In this document: positions 11,359 through 23,103 of the stretch, in pieces
Numbering within the stretch: position 1 is the stretch's first letter
Layout: each line of letters begins with the position of its first letter
Source of the DNA: Bidens hawaiensis
Taxonomy: Eukaryota > Streptophyta > Magnoliopsida > Asterales > Asteraceae
Direction: 5' to 3'
NCBI GenBank assembly: GCA_021521415.1
Contig: JAIQDT010000186.1
Span: forward strand, 1,340,001-1,404,000
Length of the DNA: 64,000 nt
Notes under the pieces: model-generated
Told to the model about the DNA's origin: nothing
What the model saw: only the letters and a program-made list of their open reading frames with translations
The model's database searches: none
Program-made: the position numbers and the translations under genes

Positions 11359-13251
11359 TTAATCAACTTCTGCATCATGAAATTCTGGTGCTTCATCATT
11401 ATGTTGTCCTGAAGTAGATGCACCATTGTTTTCTAAGTTCAATCTTTGAAATAGATCTTGAAATCTTGTTGTAGATGCAGCTTCTTCTCCACTTGCTTGG
11501 TTGCTTGTGTCACCCTCATTCTGAATTTGATCATCCTGTACATCTTGATTGTCTTGATTGTTCTTAGTATGATCATGTTCAGGATTTTGATTATTTTCTC
11601 GATCATGTTGACTATTGTCATATGAGGGATTCTTCACAAAAGTATACTCCTTTTCTTTTCTAGCAACTTTCTTCCATAATTCTTCCAAGTCCAATGACTT
11701 CTTCTTTTTCTCTTCAATTTCACTGGTCTTATAGAAAGATTCATCAAAGTCTTCAGGATAAATCTTGAAAGACCTTATTAACTTCTCATGATCAAACAGC
11801 CATGCTGCACCATCAACTGTATTGAATTGATTCTCATTAAAGATGATGTCAGATGATTCTATAACACTCAAGTGATCTTTCACATAAACTCTGTAGGCTT
11901 TTGAGTGTGTAGAATATCCAACAAAGAAACAATCCAGGGACTTTGTTTGAAACTTGTTCAAATAGTCTCTTGTGTTCAGTACAAAACATTTGCATCCAAA
12001 GGGCTTGAAAAACTTAATATAAGGCTTTCTGTTGTGAAATATTTCATATGGAGTTTTGTTATGCCTTTTGTTGACAAGTACCCTGTTCTGAACATGGCAG
12101 GCTGTATTTATAGCTTCAGCCCAAAAAGTGACAGGCAGATTAGCATCTGCTAATATGGTTCTTGCAGCTTCAATCAAAGTTCTATTTCTTCTTTCTGCAA
12201 CACCATTTTGTTCAGGAGTTCTAGGAGCTGAGAATTGTTGTTGTATTCCTTTTGCTTCACAGAATTCTTGCATAACTCCATTCTTGAACTCAGTGCCATT
12301 GTCACTTCTCATCATCTTGACTGTCTTATTCAACTTGTTCTCAATCATTGTTACACAACCTTTAATCAACTCTGCAGTCTCATCCTTGGTACTTAGGAAA
12401 TAAACCCAAGTGTATCTTGAATAGTCATCAATGATCACTAGACAATATCTTTTCTTCCCAATACTTGGTACACTCATAGGACCAAAGAGATCCATATGAA
12501 GTAATTCAAGTACTTGATCAATTGAATTGATGAGTTTTGACTTATGAGTAGATTTGTGTTGTTTTCCCTTTTGACATGAATCACAATGATCTTACAACTT
12601 GAATTCTCTTGTAGGTAAGCCTATGACATGCTCACCTTTGACAAGTCTATTCATGTTCTTCAAGTTCACATGACACAGTTTTCTATGCCACAATTTTGAC
12701 TCATTTTCAGTGGCTTTGGAAACAAAACATGCACCTCCTCTTGAAATAGCTTCTTTCATATTCAATTCATACAAGTTACCATTTCTTGATGCCATCATCA
12801 TAATCATTTCAGGTGGAATTACAAACTCAGGTTTTAAAATGAAACAGTGTGAATCATCAAAACTGACTTTGTAACCCTTATCACACATTTGTGATATACT
12901 CAGCAGATTGTACTGAAGACCTTTAACATGAAATACATTATCAAATGAGACTTTCCCATTTGTTAAGATTCCTTTTCCAACAATCTTTCCACCATTTTCA
13001 TCACTCCCAAAAGCTACTGGACCTTCATACTTCTCTTCATAATTGACAAGAGATCTTTTGTCACAATTCATGTGCCTAGAACAACCACTATCCATATACC
13101 ATATATCATTTAGAGGAGTGGACTGTTCCTGCACATACAGAAAAGTTTGATTAGTTGAGTGATGAAGTGCAAGCCTTATCAACTTGCAGCTCATCAGATT
13201 CAGTTTCAAACACAGCTTGGGAAGTGAGTGTTGTTGGTTTAGGATCTTCAT
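11359..13251 (-). pseudogene. S2 pol: protease, GAG-pre-integrase and integrase
   Basis: The protease active site is WYMDSGCSRHM (near 13080). A zinc-binding pre-integrase segment follows (WHRKLCHVN...CDSCQKG). The integrase core has MDLFGPMSV, RSDNGTEFKN and PEQNGVAERRNRTLIEAART, so the D, D and E residues are all present. A TAA at about 12592 interrupts the frame between pre-integrase and integrase, with the same frame continuing beyond. The ORF ends in an Asn/Asp/Gln-rich linker before RT. Confidence 0.9.
13139..13155 (-). promoter_or_regulatory. Candidate splice acceptor at the gag-pol boundary of S2
   Basis: The minus strand reads TTTTCTGTATGTGCAG|G just upstream of the protease motif, with AG at 13140-13139. 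Elements N (41893-41892) and C (47058-47059) carry the same TGTGCAG|G word at the same place. No donor is identified. Confidence 0.4.
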
Positions 13252-13678
13252 GAGTCAATTCTAAGTTATCTGAATTATCAGTTTCATAACCACACTCTCT
13301 TGGAGTTTTAACAAGTGAGGTTGGACACTGGTATTCAGTTGAGTCAGTGGTATACTTCTTTATCACATAGTCCTTCTTCTCAGAGTAGGCTCTCACATCA
13401 GCAACTTGCTCAACCTTACTCTCAGTCTTAGGTTTCCAAAGGAAACCATGTGGTTCATATCCATGTTTTAATAGAAACTTCTCATCACCAGTGAGTTCTG
13501 TTGGTTTATTTCTAGAATGTGCATCTATTCTTCTTGTCTTCTCACTGCTTGATGATCCTTGAGAACCATCAGATTTGACTGATTGAGTATCTTGTTTGAT
13601 TCTCAAAGACTGATAGTTCTTTTTGGTCAATTTCTCATGCTTCTTAGGAGATTTACTTCTTTTTGCTAATTCAGCCAC
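13151..13678 (-). pseudogene. S2 gag C-terminal region
   Basis: A 175-codon frame between gag and protease, shifted relative to both. It is Lys/Ser/Thr-rich (ELAKRSKSPKKHEKLTKKN) and contains HGYEPHGFLWKP, without a catalytic motif. Its position and composition suit the basic tail of a long Sirevirus Gag. The shift looks like decay. Confidence 0.6.
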
Positions 13679-13727
13679 TTGCTTCTTTGTTGTTACTTCA
13701 GCTTTCTTCTCAATCCTTGTCTCCTTT

Positions 13728-16700
13728 TCAGATTTCTTTTCTTCTATTCATGGTTTCATTTTCACACACCTTTCCTTTTCTCAGATATATATCATACTTC
13801 TGTTTGTATAGAACAAAGTCTTGGCCATACTTTGTTCCATCTGGTATATGAAATGGTTTGAATTTGAATCTTTCATTACATGAATCTGTGTGGTGATCAT
13901 ATTCATCACACCTTTTGCACCAAACCTTGCCTTTGAATATTTCATGTTCTTTTGGTTTCTTGAATCTTTCACTTGGCTTAGGTGACTTGACACCTAGAGT
14001 CTTCTGATTATTTAAGCTATCATAGTTAATTGAGAATGGCACAAACTCCTCAATCTTAATGTCTTGTCTTTCAAGTTTGCTTTTGACAAAGACAAGTTTT
14101 TCAATAGTCACAAGTTCTTCATCACTGCTTTCTCTAACCCTTGACTGTCTTTTCTCATACTCTTCCACAGTTTCTACTTCTCCAACATCCAATACCTCAT
14201 GACTAGAAAAGATTGGATAAACTGGGATAAAATTTTCTGTATCAACTCTTTCAGTCACCATCTTCTGTTTGTTGCTCTGCTTTATCCTACCCAATACAGC
14301 CTTGCTTGGTGGTCTGACTGCATTGTAGTTTATCTTCCTCCTTTCACAAATGTCAAAAGAAACATGTTCTCTTTTCATTTTATCATTCTGTTTCTTCAAT
14401 CTTGGTGGGACTGGTGGATACTTTGGAAGTTTATCAACAGATTCCGGTTTCTTATATTTTCTTCCTCTTTCAGCAGCTTTGATTTCCTTTTCAGTAATTT
14501 GATCACTCAAATCACTCAAGTCATCTTGATCCAATTCAACTGAATCAAAGTCATCCTCAGAGACTTGAACTCCAATTGACTTATCCTCTTTTACCACTTT
14601 CTTAATCACAAACTCTCCTTCTTCATTCACTTCTACCTTTTTGTACAAATCAACAAATTCTTCCTTGTCTTGAAAGACATCTCTGAATTGTTGCAAGTAT
14701 GCATCTCTTTTCTCTTTGTCAACTTTTGGCATGAAGTTTTTGTTGAATGGAGGTGGAACTGCTTTGTATTTGTCTTGTTCCTTCACCTGGTTCAGTATAC
14801 CACATATGTTGCCTGTTGAGACCAAATTCTTCAGAAATTCAGTTTCAACCTTCAGTCTTGTGTTTTGCACCTTTTCTTCAACCAACATCTTCTTTAATCC
14901 ATCAATCTCAGTGATGTATCTGGTTTGAGTTCTGTAATTGATCGTGCAATCATCTTCAAGGCTTTTAATCTTTTCTTCACTGATCATCTCACTTGCCTCA
15001 TACTCATTGATGATACTTTGTTTTCTAAAACACTCACTTTCCAGCTTGCCTACTTTTGTTCTCAATTCAATTATAAGTTCATTTAAATCAACAGTAGGGG
15101 CAGAGTGTACCTGAGATGATGATCCTTTTTCTTTCTCAATTATGGCCATGAATGCCACATTTGCTTTCCTGATATCATCTACAATGTCCTCTTCATGATT
15201 GCTCCAATCAAAATTTCCTTCATGTTGTGTAGTCACTGCCACATTTCCTTGATTTCTGATCTGATTTTGATTTGCTGGAACAGTGTTGTTTGGAACATTT
15301 TGAGCTACTTGAAGGTTTTTATTGTTATTCATTTGAAAACCTTGAGTCTGTTGCATACTTTGTTGTTGATTATTCATTTGAGGCTGAAAGTTGTTGAAGT
15401 TGGGGTTGTAATTGTTGTTGGGATTGAAGTTGTTGTTGTTGAAGTTGTTCATTTGATTGTTGTTGTTGTTGAATCTTGGCTGATTTTGTTGGTAATGCTG
15501 CTGACCTCTTGGTTGATTTTGTTGATATTGCTGCTGACCTCCTGGTTGTTGATTATGGAATTGATTCATTTGAAAGTTTCTTGGTTGATTGCATTCTCTT
15601 GCAAAATGACCAGGTTGCTGACAATTGTAGCAGATTGCTTTTGACTTGTCAAATCCAATCCTGTCATTAGGACCAGAAACCAGAGACCTACCAGTTCTGT
15701 TATATAACCATTTACTTCTCAAACACAACATGGCAGCTTGCCACTTCAAATTCATGTCTTCCAAGTCATCTGCATCAATTTTCTCTAAATCATCTTGTAC
15801 CACACTTGTGTGAATTAGGTTCTTTGCAACAAATGCATTATATAACTCAGTAAACATAGACATCAATGCATTTGTTTCATTGTTTTGACCATTTACACCA
15901 CTAGAGTGATGCACATTCCCACTTTCCATTGAGGCAGTTTCAGTATCATCAATCAGTTGCACATTGAACCTCTGCTGATTTCCTTGATTACTTGTGCTAC
16001 CTCCAATGAAAGATTTTGGAGTAACAACATTATGTTCAGCTGGTTCTTCAGTAATGGGAATTTGCTGTTGATTCTTGGTAGACAGATTTCCCATGGGTGC
16101 AATCAATGCATTTGAAACATTGAAGCAGGGTCTATCTTCCTTAATCATCTCATTCTCTATCATTTCAAGTTCTGCAGCCTGAAGAAAGCATACTACATCA
16201 TCCAATTTCAATTCATTGAAATTATGCTTCTGAAGGATGAACTTGCAAGCAGTATACCATTCTTTTGGCATTGAGTTGAGTAACTTTGTATTTAAATCAA
16301 AGTCAGTCATTACATAATCAGTTGTCCTCAACTCATTCACAATACTTAAAAAACGTTCTAGTATTGATTTCAACCTTTCTCCTTCCTTATACTTGAACCT
16401 TTCCAACTGTTGCTTCAATCTTTGCTTCTTTATGTTCTTTAGTTCAGTATTCCCCTCATACATCTCAAGGATGGCATCATACATTTGCTTGGTAGTTGTG
16501 TTATGTGCCACCTTGGTCAGAATCTCCCAAGACAAACCTAGCTTAATCATAGCTAAGGCTTTGTCATCCACCTTTCTCATTATTTCTCTTACAGCAGCAG
16601 TTGCAGCTGCATTTGCACCTTATTCAGCAGCAGTTTGTGGACCATTCTTGATGGAGTTCCACATATCAATATCATTGTAGCATACAGCTGCTTCAAAGAG

Positions 16701-16784
16701 TACTTTTCATTTGATAAAGTTTTCCTGTCCATACAACCTTGGTATCTTGTTAGTAGACACCTCTTGTTCCTCATATCCAGACAT
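13728..16784 (-). pseudogene. S2 gag, long Sirevirus-type Gag with two zinc knuckles
   Basis: The likely start is ATG 16784-16782 (MSGYEEQEVSTNK). In-frame stops follow at codon 26 (TGA, 16709-16707) and codon 55 (TAA, 16622-16620), after which 950 codons stay open to 13728. The capsid part holds the copia UBN2-like pattern (YDAILEMYEGNTELKNIKKQ). Knuckle 1 is CYNCQQPGHFAREC, followed by an Asn/Gln-rich tract (near 15340-15560) and a predicted coiled-coil stretch. Knuckle 2 is CKRCDEYDHHTDSC near the end. Two stops and a 3' frameshift make it non-functional. Confidence 0.85.
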
Positions 16785-17068
16785 TTAAAAAAAAAAATAA
16801 AAATCAGTTTCTTTGTAAAAACAGAGTTTCAAAATAATCAGATCTGAAAACAGAATGCTCAGATCTGATGTGATTAGGACAAGATGTAGATATAAAGATT
16901 AGAACTTTAATTGAAATAAGGAAGAGAAAACACCGGTAGATTGTAGATCTGGAAGAAAAATGAAAAACAGGGCTGCTGACGTCACTAATCAATCGAACAG
17001 TGGTCTGCTTACGTCATTCTTCTTCAAATCTTCAATCAGCAACAATATTTCCAAAATAGCAGTAACAA

Positions 17069-17080
17069 GCTCTGATACCA
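17069..17080 (-). promoter_or_regulatory. Primer binding site, tRNA-iMet (S2)
   Basis: The minus strand reads TGGTATCAGAGC, the standard copia PBS, 2 bp from the LTR end at 17083. Confidence 0.93.
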
Positions 17081-17082
17081 CT

Positions 17083-18277
17083 TGTCGGGCCCCTCGATTT
17101 CAGCTGGATCTTAATCAATCATGTCATAACTCACACAGATTAATGTGTTGACAAGAGAGTTAATGACGGGTTGCTATATTTAGAAAGATATCCGTTTGTT
17201 AAAGGCGGAATCAATAACAAACATACGGTTGCAAAGAATAATCAAAGGTAGAAAGCACACACATGATTCACTCAAAAGATTTCCATCTATATAATTTTCA
17301 TCATACAAAGTGGATAATCGATTTAGGGATTTTAGGAATCCTAGGACAGGCGTCACTTTCAAGAAATATTCTTTCTTATCCGAAAAGTGTAAAGGCTCAA
17401 AGTCCGTGTCCTCTCTCTCTTGGCGGCGTGCCCTAAACATTCTATTTATAGGCCTGCCAACCTAGGACAGCTGTTATTCCTTCTAGAAACCCTAAATACA
17501 ATAATACATATTCAAATTACATATTCAAAATAAACTAAGTGTAAAACAAGTCTTCCGGGTAGGCTTTGCACCAATCTTGTCTTTCCGAGTATGCTCGGCC
17601 ATCCTTCATAACTTGGTAACATAGAAGTGTGCTCGGGATCAATTTCTGGGTAGACTTTAATTGAAGAGTATTTTACCAAGTAAAATACTCACCGAGTAGA
17701 CTTCAGTCTTCTTGACTTTGCCAGACTTTGCCCGAAAACCCCTTACGAGCAACCTTGTTCTTCAATGATCCATTTCAGCTCTTTGCCATAAAATAACTTA
17801 TTAGCAAAGTGTACTCGGGAGTACTGTTCCTTGCTTGAGCTGAACCTTGCCCGATATTACTTAGAGATATTCCTTTAGATTATCAAGCATACTTGGATCA
17901 TACTTATTAATGAATACCTTGCCCGGTCTTCCAATCACTTGGCTTCTTGGACTTGGTCAACCAAACCTTACTCGGAAGAGTAAAATACTTGGTTCTGAAG
18001 AACAGACTTGCTTGATAAAGTGAACCTTGCCCGGATTTACATAAACTAGTGTACTTTACCCGGCAATGCACTAATTTGCAAACCCTGCTCGGATATCCAC
18101 TAAAGAAGACTACTTGAAGTAAACCTTGCCCTGTAGGCAAAATATCGTACTCGGCTAAGTAAAAGCTTGCTCGGATGTCTAAGGTGTGCTCGGATCCATT
18201 ACTTAGCGAAATCAGAGGAGGTTGAGAAGATTCCAATCTTCCATGTACTTCATTTAGGTCAAATCTTTGACTCAACA
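17083..18277 (-). repeat. 5' LTR of S2 (1195 bp)
   Basis: On the minus strand the LTR starts TGTTGAGTCAA (18277) and ends CCCGACA (17083), next to the PBS. A TATA box (TATAAATA) lies at 17450-17443. Upstream of it, 17540-18200 holds about 18 copies of the TRCYCGRAA-type motif seen in the post-pol region. The 3' LTR is outside the window. Confidence 0.85.
17443..17450 (-). promoter_or_regulatory. TATA box of the S2 LTR promoter
   Basis: TATAAATA on the minus strand, about 90 bp downstream of the nearest motif copy and 360 bp before the LTR end, a normal spacing for U3/R in a long copia LTR. Confidence 0.65.
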
Positions 18278-18310
18278 ATCTCCCCCTTAGGTTAATTTCT
18301 TGACTCAACA
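18278..18310 (-). other. Extra 33 bp with a polypurine tract outside the S2 5' LTR
   Basis: Beyond the LTR end the minus strand reads CCTAAGGGGGAGAT, a PPT of the sort normally found only before a 3' LTR. Its outer edge repeats the LTR terminus TGTTGAGTCAA. Unrelated gypsy LTR sequence starts right after, at 18311. Confidence 0.7.
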
Positions 18311-18373
18311 CTAGTTATAGGTATTTAAGTTTCATAAATACTTGTTTTTTATTAGAGCACGACATCTACATCA
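18311..18373 (+). repeat. 3' terminal 63 bp of a G3-type gypsy LTR
   Basis: The last 63 bp match the end of the LTR at 21932-23100 (GTATTTAAGTTTCATAAATA ... ACATCTACATCA) with few changes. The left side is cut by S2, suggesting S2 inserted into this LTR. On the right, sequence matching the 20131 region begins at once, so 18373 is a true LTR terminus. Confidence 0.8.
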
Positions 18374-20027
18374 GGTTTAGGATATAAGAAGTTTATATGT
18401 ATAAGAGCGAAGATAATTTGAGAGAAAATAGGTAAAACAAACAAATCCCACATTTTTGATTCATAACATGTTAAGGTATTTGTACCCATTGTTATGACAG
18501 TTAAATAGCAGAAATGCAGTTACAAACAACCTTAAACAATATTGGCAATTTAATTAACTCCTAACCACCACGTTAATCAAAACTTAGGATAATTATAATA
18601 ATATTGTTTTTGACATAATAATAATGTATATCTTCAAGTAAGTTATTCGAGCTAGAATGATGTTGATGTTTATTTTTAAGCATTGCCTCTCTCAAACTTA
18701 ACATCAATATTCCATATTCACAGCCTCATGATCTTGAAAACTATTATCCAACATTCATTTTCTTCCATCTTGGGCCTGCATAAACTTTGTTTACAAGTTC
18801 ATCCATTGCAACCTTTCTTTTCTTTGATCCCCTTGCAGACTTGATTGCCCTTTCACGAAATTTGGTTCTTTATCGTCATACTCTTTGTGACACCAATCCA
18901 GCATATCTAACTATTTGATGTAGATGACTTTAACTTCTTGTGAGTGATACAGCTTTATCCTAACTCCTTCTACCACAACTCCCCAAAATCTATTTTTTCA
19001 GTAATCTTATCTTTTCCTTCCACAGTTATCACCTTTACATATAGATCAAATAAATCTACTTTCACATTATCATAGTAGGGTGGCATAGAAATCATAGTGG
19101 TTTTCAATAAATCCTTGAGAAACCATTTCACCATTTTCTGAAACTTTTTCTTGAATTCATCCTTATGATTTTCAACTTTCACCACAGTTTGAACAAGTAT
19201 TAATATAGTAAAACAATCTTTAAGATTATCTATGTTGGAATATTTTCTAGTATGAGCTTTTTCAATATTTTCACTTTCTATATTCTTTGTTGCTTCAGGA
19301 TCAAGTTATTTAAAATGATCTTATCAAATATAATTCTTTGATCTTGGGATTATTTTAGATTCTGATATGATTTGTTTATGGGCCTTTTCAAATGTTTTCT
19401 CAATTGTACATGTGACTCCTTCAATAGAAATTTCAAATCCCTGATTTGAAAGTTAATCCATACTTAGAGCATTCCTTCTAAAATGGGCGTATAATACACA
19501 TATTCAATTGTATATATGCAGCCATTATTTCCAATTTCAACGTGCCCTTTTCCTTGACAAAATTCATTATAAATCCCATTTGACAGGCTTCAATCCAGTA
19601 AGATTTCCTATGTGTTTTAACAATAATTTTTTCCCACAAGCATGTAATAATCTGGTTAAACTTACAAACCAGGTGTCATCTCATCCCTTTCCATATGTTC
19701 CTTTAATCAAGAGTTCCGAGTCTCGAATTCTTGATCGACAAACATCTTTTGAATAGTCGGATTGTTTGCAGTAATAACATGTATGATTCTTAAAGGTGTA
19801 CCTTTTATGCTTCTTTTTACTAATCTTCCTCTTGAAATCTTTTATTACCCTTTCATGCTTTTCTTTAAGAGTTTTCCCAACGTTGGATGGCTTTCCAAAA
19901 TAAAGTCACCGATTCCATCACAGATAACCTGTATACTTTGATCATCAGACATATTTTGTACATGCATAGAACTTCCAGGCATTACTTCATTGACGTCCAT
20001 GTTTATGTTTAGGTATTCTTCTTCCAT
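18374..20027 (-). pseudogene. ARID-domain-like gene remnant
   Basis: From the right, a 60-codon frame starts MEEEYLNINMDVNEVMPGSS (20027). After frame breaks there is a Cys-rich remnant (YYCKQSDYSKDVC, about 19690-19780). Then comes 19185-18970: FKKKFQKMVKWFLKD ... VDLFDLYVKVITVEGKDKIT, which resembles an ARID/BRIGHT DNA-binding domain (the DLYDLY-like core). The C-terminal block at 18870-18374 is repeated at 20131-20632 and 27480-27988. Many stops; clearly dead. The ARID assignment is from motif memory and is moderate; it could be a TE-borne family rather than a host gene. Confidence 0.5.
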
Positions 20028-20130
20028 GACCTTTCACTTGAATCGTGATTTGATTATTTAGGCTTATAGAAGAATTAGGGTTAGAATTATAGGTGAACTA
20101 GGATTAGGTTTCTAGAGCGAACAATAGATG

Positions 20131-20632
20131 TAGGGTTTAGGATATAAGTAGTTTATATGTATAAGTGCATAGATTATTTGAGAGAAAATATGTAAACCAA
20201 ACAAATCCCACGTTTTTGGTTGATAACATGTCAGGGTATTTATACACATTGTATTGACAGTTAAATAATTGTAATACATTTACAAATAACTTCAACAATC
20301 CTGGCGGTTTAACTAAATCCTAACCACCACTTTAATCTAAACTTTGGATAATTATAATAATATTGTTTGTGACACAATAATAATGTAAATCTTCAAGTAA
20401 ATTATTCGAGCTAGAATGATGTCAATGTTTATTTTTCAACATTGCCTCCCTTAAACTTGACATCAATCTTCCAATCTTCACTGCCTCATGATCTGGAAAT
20501 CTATTATCCAACATTCATTTTCTTCCATCTTGGGCCTGCATCAACTTTGTTTACAAGTTTATCCATTGCAGCCTTTCTCCCCTTGCAGACTTGATTGGCC
20601 TTCCATGAAATTTGGTTCCTTATTGTTATACT
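20131..20632 (-). repeat. Second copy of the ARID-like gene 3' block
   Basis: This roughly 500 bp block matches 18374-18870 and 27480-27988. It holds the minus-strand C-terminal peptide VDAGPRWKKMNVG and its 3' flank. It appears to be the tail of a further ARID-like copy whose body was displaced by the copia LTR at 20633. The arrangement suggests head-to-tail gene copies. Confidence 0.65.
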
Positions 20633-20961
20633 TGTTAGGACATATTTTGTGGTTTATGCTTTGTATAGTGTTTACGATTTTGTTTTGTATAAACCAAAAT
20701 GCCACAAGGGATTTTAGTGGGCTTGACGGGTTTTGGGTTTAGTTTGGGCTTGGCCTGTGTGGCTTGTACTACCCTATATATTCATATGTTTATCATTGTT
20801 TAGGGTTAGACATCACGTGGAACATCCTTTTGTAATTGGTTTTGCTAAAGGGACTTAAGTTCCCGACGTTATAATACATGTGCTTTGAAATCCATATCGT
20901 GTTCTTTATTCCTTGTTTAATATGGTTCTTGAATTACCACTTTGTTAGTTTCCGCCTAACA
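20633..20961 (+). repeat. Copia C-type LTR, copy B (329 bp)
   Basis: Starts TGTTAGG and ends CCTAACA, a perfect 7 bp inverted repeat. Length equals the LTR at 27989-28317 and the two differ at only a few positions. Flanking DNA is the same on the left (ATACT preceding) and right, so B and C derive from one insertion that was later duplicated. No canonical iMet PBS is seen after the LTR. Confidence 0.85.
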
Positions 20962-21393
20962 AAGTTTTCACTTGATATTCTAGGCTCGATTCTGAATAAA
21001 CTAGTGTTTTTGGACTTTTTGGGTTCTTGGAGTTTTGAAGAGTGATTTTCGGTTGTATTGTGGTTGTTTGGTCATTGGATGCCGTTGTTAACCGAAAAAC
21101 ATTGAGAACATCTTCTCCGTGTTTATCGGATCTTATGGTTTGTTGAGTTGGGATAAGAGTGAGCAAAATTTTCTTTGAAATACAAAAGATATCAAGATCC
21201 CTTAGATCTCGAGATTTTAACTTATCTCCAAGTTTTGTTCTCGGCTTTTTCAGTTCTTGGCTGCAAGGAGCTATCGATCACAACAGGCTCTCGTCCATCA
21301 CTAGTTCTAGATCAATCGAGTTCTCGGGGATAACTTGTTCTCGGTAGCATCAAGTTTTCGGTAACAACAGGTTTCTGGTGATAGTGAAGGTTT
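20962..21393 (+). other. Copia C leader, copy B
   Basis: Matches 28318-28765, with a 13 bp deletion near 20995. Similarity to copy C stops at 21393, just before the region leading to the copia gag start. No ORF is supported. Confidence 0.75.
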
Positions 21394-21931
21394 CCAACAA
21401 CCTATGTGTTTTCCCTCGAGTTGGCAGCTTGGTGGATAGGCCTCTGGGTGAGGATTAATGAGCGTTAAGGAATAAAAAACCAACAACTAATATGCTTCTC
21501 ACTGAGCTAGAAACCATGGTGTGAATATCCACGGGTGAGGTTTAATATATAATTACGTGCAAATGCTCAAATTATTTATCCATTTATCCATCTGTGCGGT
21601 TAGATTTTAACATTTACAAGTTTTTGGATTATGGTGGTAGAAAAATCTTTTTAATTTCTTCTTTGCTTTGACATATTTAAAACAAATTAGGTAGATTTGC
21701 GACTCTAGATGTGGTACCCCTAGATTAGATGTTTACTTGAACTTAAAGCTAAACATGATTAGGGGTCTGATTTGTCGGCGGTTGGGTTTAAGTGGATGGC
21801 AATAATGGCAATAGCGGTTTTTGTGTTGTATGTCATTAATTATAATAACCTAAGAGTTTTGTAAAGACAGTTTCTAGTTCTGATTCGATTGTAAATCTTT
21901 TTCAGGATGAAAAAGGATAAGTGTGGGGATG
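21394..21931 (+). other. 3' internal end of a gypsy element, with PPT
   Basis: Noncoding. The right end reads GGATAAGTGTGGGGATG directly before the LTR at 21932, the usual pre-LTR purine tract in this superfamily. It is therefore the 3' end of an element sharing that LTR. The other 500 bp are A/T-rich with no recognised feature. Confidence 0.6.
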
Positions 21932-23100
21932 TGATGTGTGGGCAAAAGACTGTGTTTATAGTGTTTAATATCGTGTGTTTTACTTATTTATATGTATTGA
22001 ACATGGTTACTTTGACTGGTTTTATGATTTTAGTTGCTTGGAGCTTAAAGGAACTAATCGCGAACTTAAATATGTGTTTTGGAAGCTTTAAGATGGACAG
22101 AAGGAACGTGAGTGCAATACAAGGGGGATAGATGAAATTTGGTCAAATCAGAGTTGGCCTACCATACGCCAAAATTAGCGTATGGCAGAAAGTTGGAGTA
22201 TGGCTTTGTCAGAGCTAGCGTACCGTATGACAGACTTGGCGTATCATATGCCAAGTTATGGCCTAATGCGAAAAATTCCGAAAATTTCACAATAAAAGCC
22301 ATATGTTTTAGGGTTTTGAGAGAGACCTTTTCCTAGCCGTTTTTGGGGTTTCTAAGGCTGATTTTGGACCTCCCTAATCATCCCAATCACCTCTCTAATC
22401 ATGTTTCCTTCAACCGAATCAAGATTTGAAGTTGCTATCTCCATGAGGCAAGGCTAAACCACTGTATTCACTTTAGGCTATGGTTTTGTGTAAACTAACT
22501 TTGATCAGATTCCATGTTTTGAATGAATATAAACTTGATTGAATGTATTTAATCTTGTTTTACATTAGAATTGATTGTTTAAACAGTTTATGTTTTTGAT
22601 TATCAAACTTTGCATCACTTTTCTGGTTGTGTTCATCACATGTAGGGTTTGCAGTTATGTCATTGAACCAATTCTTTAGTCATTGCTTAAAATTGGTTTT
22701 CATTCATTAAACTGGTAATTGGGTAAACCGAGGTTTAGTTGTGTCAACAATTCGGTTAGGGTATCGTTTGTCATCACCACACAACTGTTAGGTTTAGTAA
22801 CTACTGCGCAATTAATTCCTATGAATCTATGATTAGTCGGTCATCACATTACCTGAACCTGAAGTGAATCGTTTTTTCATTATTGTTTACAAAATTTTCC
22901 AAGTAACCGTGTGTTCTTATAATCATCTTTACAAACTGCTTGACATCGTTTGTCGGCTTTAGTTAATTAATTAATAATCATGAACCTTAATTGCACTTTC
23001 CGCTGATTCCCTGTGGAGACGACCTTACTTACCCGTATTAGTTATATGTATTTAAGTTTCATAAATACTTGTTTTTGATTAGAGCACGACATCTACATCA
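21932..23100 (+). repeat. LTR of gypsy element G3 (1169 bp)
   Basis: Starts TGATGT and ends ACATCA. Contains two inverted repeats, CCATACGC/GCGTATGG (22162-22169, 22178-22185) and a 21 bp near-palindrome CTTGGCGTATCATATGCCAAG (22235-22255). An AATAAAAG TATA-like element follows at 22291-22298. A purine tract lies before it and a PBS after it. Confidence 0.83.
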
Positions 23101-23103
23101 AAA

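Larger units (their letters stand above)
6172..18310 (-). mobile_element. Sirevirus-like Ty1/copia element S2, 3' end lost
   Basis: From the right: 5' LTR, tRNA-iMet PBS, long gag with two CCHC knuckles, protease-integrase, RT-RNase H, then 3.4 kb of noncoding DNA ending at the Athila LTR. The long Gag, the copia domain order and the long post-pol region fit Sireviruses, which carry an extra ORF after pol. Here that ORF is absent because Athila element 1 interrupts the element. Gag and pol have many stops and at least three frame changes, so this copy is old and dead. Confidence 0.82.

Noticed and set aside
15195..15644. 149-codon plus-strand frame rich in Val/Ile/Leu
   Set aside because: Antisense of the Asn/Gln-rich tract of the S2 Gag; the hydrophobic run mirrors AAC/CAA codons.
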